Positions 59,016 to 64,000 of a DNA stretch of 64,000 nucleotides are shown one piece after another. Source of the stretch: Malus domestica (lineage: Eukaryota > Streptophyta > Magnoliopsida > Rosales > Rosaceae); assembly GCF_042453785.1 (NCBI RefSeq), contig NC_091675.1, positions 20,446,501-20,510,500 on the forward strand, in the 5' to 3' direction. Positions within the stretch are counted from its first letter, which is position 1; each line of letters begins with the position of its first letter. The notes below the pieces were generated by a model. The model made no database searches. It was not told the DNA's origin and saw only the letters and a list, made by a program, of their open reading frames with translations. The position numbers and the translations under genes are program-made.

Positions 59016-59454
59016 AAATGGTCATAGGCCAAACATAGCCCTTTGACAAAAAACCTCATCTCCAACTAAGGGGGCCAAAGGGCCATAGGCCATAACCCCC
59101 TTAATAATTTATTATTTTAATGGAATTAATATGGTTAATTAAATTAAACCATCATATTAAAATAAGATTTTCAGACATATTTTGAGTGTCACCTGCCACA
59201 ATAACGAATAAAATGTGGTATTCTTGCACCTGCCACAAAGTCAATCTTGACATTCTAAAGCTAGAGGGTCGGCTGGCTGGCTAGCTGGAAATGGCCAACC
59301 CGCTGGCTTGATTTGGGGGTTTTCACTCGGCCACCGGCCCTTTGATTTAGCCCTTAGTTGGAAACAATTTTCGTGTCATTTCAAACTATTTTTAGCCGTA
59401 TGATTCTTTGGTCAAATCGATTGGAAATAGCCTTAGTCTCAGGTCAGGCGTGCC

Positions 59455-59960
59455 TAATGATGGGGCCGGACAAGGAAAACTAAACTTGTTACCATATGTA
59501 TGCGGCAGTCCAATAAACACAAGCAACATGGAATACTTGTCCGACTGCCTAAAGCAACTTAATGGCTGACTTAAAAAAACAAAACAAAAAATAATAAAAA
59601 AATAAAAAAACTCAATGGCTACTTTTTAAACCTCAATTGTTATACTAGTTTAAGTAGTAGTAAAAGATTTCGAAAAAAACTTAAGGTGCACATAAAGTGC
59701 TTAAATGTTTCTTGGAAGAAACACATAATTGGTGCTTTTGAAGCTCAAAAATATTTCATTTAAAAGCGCTTTCAGCTATATTAAAAGTATATCCAAACAA
59801 GTCATTAACCCCGATCCTAGCCCTGCCAATAATGGGACTGCACAAACAAACAAAAAAACAAAATTGGTCATCGTATGTATGTGGCTGTACAATAAACACA
59901 AGCCACATGGAAAACTAATCCGACTGTCTGAAGGCTGAAGCAACTCAACGGTTGATTTTT
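59455..59960. repeat. Imperfect ~370-bp-spaced direct duplication
   Basis: 'tatgtatgcggcagtccaat' (59495) and 'tatgtatgtggctgtacaat' (59873) begin two similar ~100-bp blocks, each followed by 'aaacacaag.cacatgga' and a 'tccgactg' segment. The region between holds no gene. Confidence 0.6.
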
Positions 59961-60025
59961 TTTTATTATTTTTTTTTATTTTTTTTAGAAAAAAACCTAT
60001 TGACTACCTCTTATAACCAAGGAAG

Positions 60026-60388
60026 AAAATATCGGTAATATCGAAAATATCGGTAGTCCGAAAACACGGAAATATCGATGGAAATATCGGGATAATATCG
60101 ATATCGATAAAAATTACATGGAAACCACGGAAATTGTAAGAAAAACTTGGAAATTTTTATTGAAACTTTGCAGGATGTTTATTTAGTCAATTTATATTAG
60201 TTTATCACAAAAAATTGGAAGGAAATGCATTGCATGATGGATTTAACATTATCAAGTTGATTATATAGCGAGCTGACAAACATTGTAAGTGTAGAAAATA
60301 TGTAGTAATTAATGAAAGAAGTCTAAACACACCATAATCATTTATATATAATGAATTAGTACAATATTTTACACTTTATACATTGCAT
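60026..60388 (+). repeat. 'atatcg'-rich dispersed repeat, copy 1
   Basis: It matches 62927-63279 over its whole length, starting with clustered ATATCGG/ATATCGA words and ending ACTTTATACATTGCAT. Past 60388 the two copies diverge completely. Class unknown. Confidence 0.8.
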
Positions 60389-60559
60389 TTTTGGTTCTTC
60401 TCTAACAGAATTTGGTCTTCACGTGGAGAAGAAGATAAAGTAAGCAGATTTTTTGGTTCTTCTCTGACAGAATATTTGGTTCTTCTGAGCAAAGTCACTT
60501 CCAATTCTTTCATACAAAACCGTGTGCCACACACACACATCCTCAAAGTTTTTTTCTTT

Positions 60560-60880
60560 TTCTCTCGGATAACACACACACACACATAACCATACACACA
60601 CACACACACACACACACACAAAACCATGGTTTTATACAAAACCATGTGCCAAAACTCTCTCGGATAACACACACACACACATAACCATACACACACACAC
60701 ACACATAACCATACACGTGAACACACACACACACACAAAACCATGGTTTTATACAAAACCATGTGTCAAACCGTGTGCCACAAACACACACACACACACA
60801 CACCCTCAATGTATTTTTTTCTTTCTCTCGGATAACACACACACTTCTCCCTCATTCCACACACACACACACGCACACAC
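60560..60880. repeat. CA/AC microsatellite cluster with a duplicated unit
   Basis: At least six (CA)n tracts are separated by a repeated 'aaaccatggttttatacaaaaccatgtg' type unit (60621, 60737) and 'tctcggataacacacac' (60572, 60658, 60828). Open frames on both strands here are artefacts of the repeats. Confidence 0.9.
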
Positions 60881-60889
60881 CCTCCATCT

Positions 60890-61090
60890 ACAGAGATCGG
60901 AGATCTCTCTTCTCCCAAACACACACACACACACAGAGATCGGAGATCTCTCTTCTCCATTCTCCGATCTCTCTTCTCCCTTCTCCGATCTCTCTTCTCC
61001 CAAACACCCACATACAAAGAGAGATCTCCGATCTCTCTTCTCCCAAACACACACACACACACAGAGATCTCTCGATCTCTCTTCTCCCTT
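60890..61090. repeat. 'gatcggagatctctcttctcc' minisatellite
   Basis: About seven units of GATC(T/G)(C/G)... with 'gatctctcttctccc' are interleaved with short CA tracts (60893, 60936, 60965, 60984, 61028, 61072). Several units are self-complementary around AGAGATC/GATCTCT. Confidence 0.85.
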
Positions 61091-62257
61091 CGCCGTTGAT
61101 CGTGGCTCTGGCGAAGTCGGAGTTGGCTCAGTCGTCTCTGGCGGTGCGCCGCTGAGCAAGGATCACGTTCAGTCATCTGGTTCGTCTTCGTCTTCGTCAG
61201 GTGAGATTCCATTGAAACCCTAAACCCTAAACCGACTTCACATATGTTGAATCGTTTATGCATGCGTGAAATCTGAAGTTTATATGTGAAATTGATGTTA
61301 AAATTCGTGTTTTTGCAAGGTTTTTGGGACGAAATCGGCCCGAGAATAGGCACACCGTCTTCGGCGTTCTTCTCCGACGTCGCCTCGGAGTCCGATTGCA
61401 CCAAACTCAAAAAAATTTCGTCGATATTTCCAAAATATCGCGATATTATCGATATTATCGATAATATCGCGATATTTGGCCGAAAACCATTCGGATACCA
61501 CTTAGAATATCCATCACCCGAAAAACCGATAATATCGGCGATGGCATTTTCTTCCATGCTTATAACCTCTATGGTTATACTAGTTTCGGTAGTGGAAGTT
61601 ATTGAAAAAACTTATAATTTCAATACAAATTTACTTTCTTTTATGAAATTGTTGGAGAATAATTTTTGTCACCACTACTTGAACGATCAAAATTTTAAGA
61701 GATAAAATTCATGAATAATGACATTTTGCGAGACTATAAAACTTTTGATCATTCAAAAAAACAAAAAAAAAAACTTTCACTAAAAGAGTGGACTGCCGTG
61801 ACAAAGTCACTAACTGGTCCTCTTTTAAAAAGAAAAGAAAGCAAAAGGTTTAAACCTATTTACCTATATTCACATTTAAGTTCCATGGTGAGGGTCTTAA
61901 GGTTGTGTTTGGGTCTTTAATTCGGGCCTTGGTATCGAATTATGGCTCTAAGTTTGAGGTTCATATATTTGTTAGTTTTTTTGTCCAAAGTTTGAATTTG
62001 ATACCAATATAGATTACAAGATCATGTGCAATTACTTGGACCAAACAACCAACTAATAAACAATTTACACAAGAGATGGGCATAAAATAATGGTAGTCAA
62101 AAGTTTCTACGGAGGATTGGCACTAAATTGAGAGACTCGTAATTTCTTATCACAAGTAGTCAATGTACATAAAATAAATGAAATCGAACTTGTACAAAAA
62201 CACAATATTTAGTTATTAATATTATATTCTAGATAACTTACTAAGTTTGTTGTTTAA
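61091..62257. other. Intergenic, possible captured 5'-leader-like segment, then AT-rich
   Basis: 61091-61260 is GC-richer with a TCTTCGTCTTCGTC run and a CCCTAAACCCTAAA telo-box (61219-61232) such as is found in 5' leaders of host genes. 61400-61545 is packed with ATATCG/CGATAT words like those that start the dispersed repeat at 60026, partly inverted. The rest has no gene. Confidence 0.45.
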
Positions 62258-62262
62258 AGTAT

Positions 62263-62605
62263 TGTTAATGCACAAAACCGGAGGAGTCTTGGAACAACGT
62301 AAATCTGACTGTGAATCTGCAAGAAAGTAAATAACACAAGATGTATCGTGGTTCACCCCAATGTTTGGGCTACGTCCACACTGATATTGTATTTCTCTGT
62401 TTGTGAGAGGATGAGAGGGTGAGAGAGCTCTTCCCATGGCCTGAGAATTGGCCTCCCTTAATGAGGAGAGTGACGGGTCCTTTTATAGAATAAGGGCTCC
62501 TCACTTATTACATATTTGCCCCTTCATTTATTACATAATTACATTTGAGTTCCCCGAATATTTATACGAGATCTAAATACGGAGACCCTAAGTATGGTAC
62601 AAACA
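62263..62605 (-). mobile_element. 343-bp solo LTR
   Basis: Ends TGTTAATGCACAAAACCGG...GGTACAAACA with TSD AGTAT (62258-62262 and 62606-62610). On the minus strand a TATA-like TTCTATAAAAGG lies at about 62478-62489, so it is read as minus oriented. No internal domain. Confidence 0.78.
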
Positions 62606-62610
62606 AGTAT

Positions 62611-62926
62611 TGTAACACGTGTAATTGTATCGCATAATCATTTAATTATTACACTATAAGAAAAGTTGACAATAATAAGTTGTATAAAATGAGGTTGGTA
62701 AAAATCAGCAAGTGGTTAATGAGATTATTAATTTATCCTGAGTGTTACACCACGAAGTTAGTCCACTATAAAAAAAATCGCATAATATATTTGTTGCTTG
62801 ACCATAAAAAGTTATATTTGTTTGACTTTTTATGAACTAAATGAATAGTTTATTCTAACAAGTGCTATCAAATGTCATTGTTTGTGAAAGAGCGAAAGGA
62901 TGTTTCATCGCTAAGAACCAATGTCT
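62611..62926. other. AT-rich intergenic sequence
   Basis: No gene or delimitable repeat is seen. Confidence 0.5.
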
Positions 62927-63279
62927 AAAATATCGATGATATCGGAAATATCGGTAGTTCAAAAACACGGAAATTTCGATGGAAATATCAGGATATTATC
63001 GATATGAATAAAAACTGCGGAAATTGTAAGAAAAACTTGGAAATTTTTATTGAAACTTTACAGGATGTTTATTTAGTCAATTATCTATTAGTTTATCACA
63101 AAAAATTGGAAGGAAATGCATTGCATGATGGATTTAACTGATTTAAGTTAATTATATAGCGAGCTGGTAAACATTGTGAGTGAAAAAAATATGTAGTAAT
63201 TAATGAAAGAAGTTTAAACACACCATAATCATTTATATATAATGAATTAGTACAATATTTTACACTTTATACATTGCAT
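62927..63279 (+). repeat. 'atatcg'-rich dispersed repeat, copy 2
   Basis: Same orientation as 60026-60388. It differs by scattered substitutions and a ~12-bp gap in the middle (the 'tacatggaaaccac' segment is missing). Both ends coincide with those of copy 1. Confidence 0.8.
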
Positions 63280-63600
63280 GATAAGATACATAAGTGACTT
63301 AGTACCATATAGAGTTCCTATGAGGTTCAAAATTTTCACTATCTTTATCATCTCTATGTGTAGAGTAAGTGTAAAATGGGAGGGGTTCGAATCCCCTTGG
63401 TGTCGATTAAGTGTAAAATGTTAGGTTGAAATACGAAAGTACCCCTAACCTAAACAGATGAGGATACTTTTACCCTGCATCTCTCTCGATTCCCAATTAG
63501 TTCCTGCGTTTTCACTTGGGTGCCGACAACAGCTCCTCAAAGAAACCCTAACCCTAACCCCTAAATCTCTCTATCTACGACGCTTGCACCCCTCCTCTAA
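63280..63600. other. Intergenic/leader region
   Basis: It includes a T-arm-like hairpin (AGGGGTTCGAATCCCCT, 63380-63396) without other tRNA parts, and a telomere-motif run (AACCCTAACCCTAACCCC, 63545-63562) like the telo-boxes in leaders of plant housekeeping genes. A short pyrimidine-rich leader follows up to the ATG at 63601. Confidence 0.45.
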
Positions 63601-64000
63601 TGGCGAAAAAACGAAAGCTTAGCTCCTCTGAACCATCCGCCATATCCATCCAAATGCCTTCCTCCTCACCTCCTCCCTCTTTCTTTTTTTCCTCTCCCTC
63701 ACCAAACTCTACCTAAACCTCTATTAGGAAAATCTCTCTCTCTCTTTCTCTCACTCCCCTCAGTATATACATCTCTCTCTATACATATCAAAAATGGCTT
63801 CAACACCGCCGCACTGTTCAATCACGGCGACTAAGCCTTACCAGAGCCACCAATACCCCCAAAACCAGCGCCTAAAATCTCATCGCAACGCCCGCCAACC
63901 TAATCAATGGACGACCTAACAAGTCTCCCTCCCAAAGCCTCTGCCTTTACCCTCCCAACCACCGCGCTCCGCCCCAAGGCCGCTGTTTCCCACCCTAGCT
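63601..64000 (+). CDS. Possible gene start, unidentified, cut by the window edge
   Basis: ATG at 63601 opens a basic, Ser/Pro-rich frame (MAKKRKLSSSEPSAISIQM) of 38 codons to a TAA at 63715. The KKRK cluster would suit a nuclear protein. A second frame from the ATG at 63911 (MDDLTSLPPKASAFTLP) stays open to the window end. Between them are CT-rich sequence and stops, so either an intron, an uORF-like leader or a decayed gene is possible. I do not recognise the protein. The telo-box just upstream supports a promoter here. Confidence 0.35.

Larger units (their letters stand above)
56497..59432. mobile_element. Harbinger-like MITE split by a solo LTR
   Basis: Ends are GGCCATCTCCAATCGA and, inverted at the right, GGCTATTTCCAATCGATT. 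The TSD is TTA (56494-56496 and 59433-59435). Removing the 2,395-bp LTR and one AAATG leaves a 536-bp element. TTA target and GG(C)C ends fit PIF/Harbinger non-autonomous elements. Confidence 0.75.

Noticed and set aside
60376..61557. Long Val/Cys/Ser- or His/Thr-rich ORFs
   Set aside because: These are CA/GT microsatellite and GATCTC minisatellite translations on both strands, not genes.
63378..63400. tRNA-like T-arm (GGTTCGAATCC)
   Set aside because: No matching acceptor stem, D-arm or anticodon arm is found upstream. At most a SINE box B remnant.
63545..63562. Telomere-like CCCTAA repeats
   Set aside because: Only about three units next to a putative start codon. More likely a telo-box in a gene leader than an interstitial telomere.

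Overview
The window is nuclear DNA of a flowering plant. It has short-exon, intron-rich genes, plant LTR retrotransposons, MITEs, an endogenous plant pararetrovirus, a cytosolic-type tRNA-Glu(CTC) and a chloroplast-targeted chaperone-like gene. The repeat families look like those of woody Rosaceae (apple/pear type), but that is an inference; only 'eudicot, probably a tree' is reasonably firm.

Host genes. Two tandem copies of a peptidase family S28 gene (Pro-Xaa carboxypeptidase type) lie on the + strand at 49-14421 (copy 1) and 42959-46144 (copy 2). Each has 11 exons in the same phases, and each reads through without a stop (488 and 495 aa). A broken BCS1-type AAA-ATPase lies at 46596-47403 (-). 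CPP1, the DnaJ-like 'chaperone-like protein of POR1' (47982-49571, -, 4 coding exons, 282 aa), tRNA-Glu(CTC) (50220-50292, +) and a PHAF1/UPF0183 homologue (51268-54924, -, 14 exons, 403 aa) follow. A possible gene start (63601 onward) is cut off by the window edge.

Mobile DNA fills most of the rest, in nests that can be ordered in time. Intron 8 of S28 copy 1 (2323-13614, 11.3 kb against 270 bp in copy 2) holds a minus-strand Ty1/copia element with intact LTRs and TSD (Copia-A, 2493-13499). A second member of the same family, on the + strand, sits inside it in a circularly permuted form (Copia-B, 3240-9165). Copia-B carries a 984-bp Harbinger-like element.

Between the two S28 copies (15.2-42.3 kb) lie two head-to-head copies of an endogenous pararetrovirus (Caulimoviridae): a minus copy at about 15240-23967 and a plus copy at about 23968-42332. 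The minus copy has lost its reverse-transcriptase core and is split by a 2.1-kb solo LTR (20924-23065). The plus copy is split by a 10.5-kb Ty3/gypsy element of Tat type (26983-37467). That gypsy element has lost most of RT, RNase H and integrase, but keeps a 5.7-kb 3' region with several tandem-repeat arrays and an antisense ORF. All viral reading frames are broken by stops, frameshifts or insertions.

The right end (55-63.6 kb) is intergenic. It holds MITEs, a Harbinger-like element split by a 2.4-kb solo LTR (56497-59432), a 343-bp solo LTR (62263-62605), CA microsatellites and a dispersed 'atatcg'-rich repeat present twice. I delimited boundaries, splice sites and TSDs by reading the sequence directly. 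No database search or alignment program was used.
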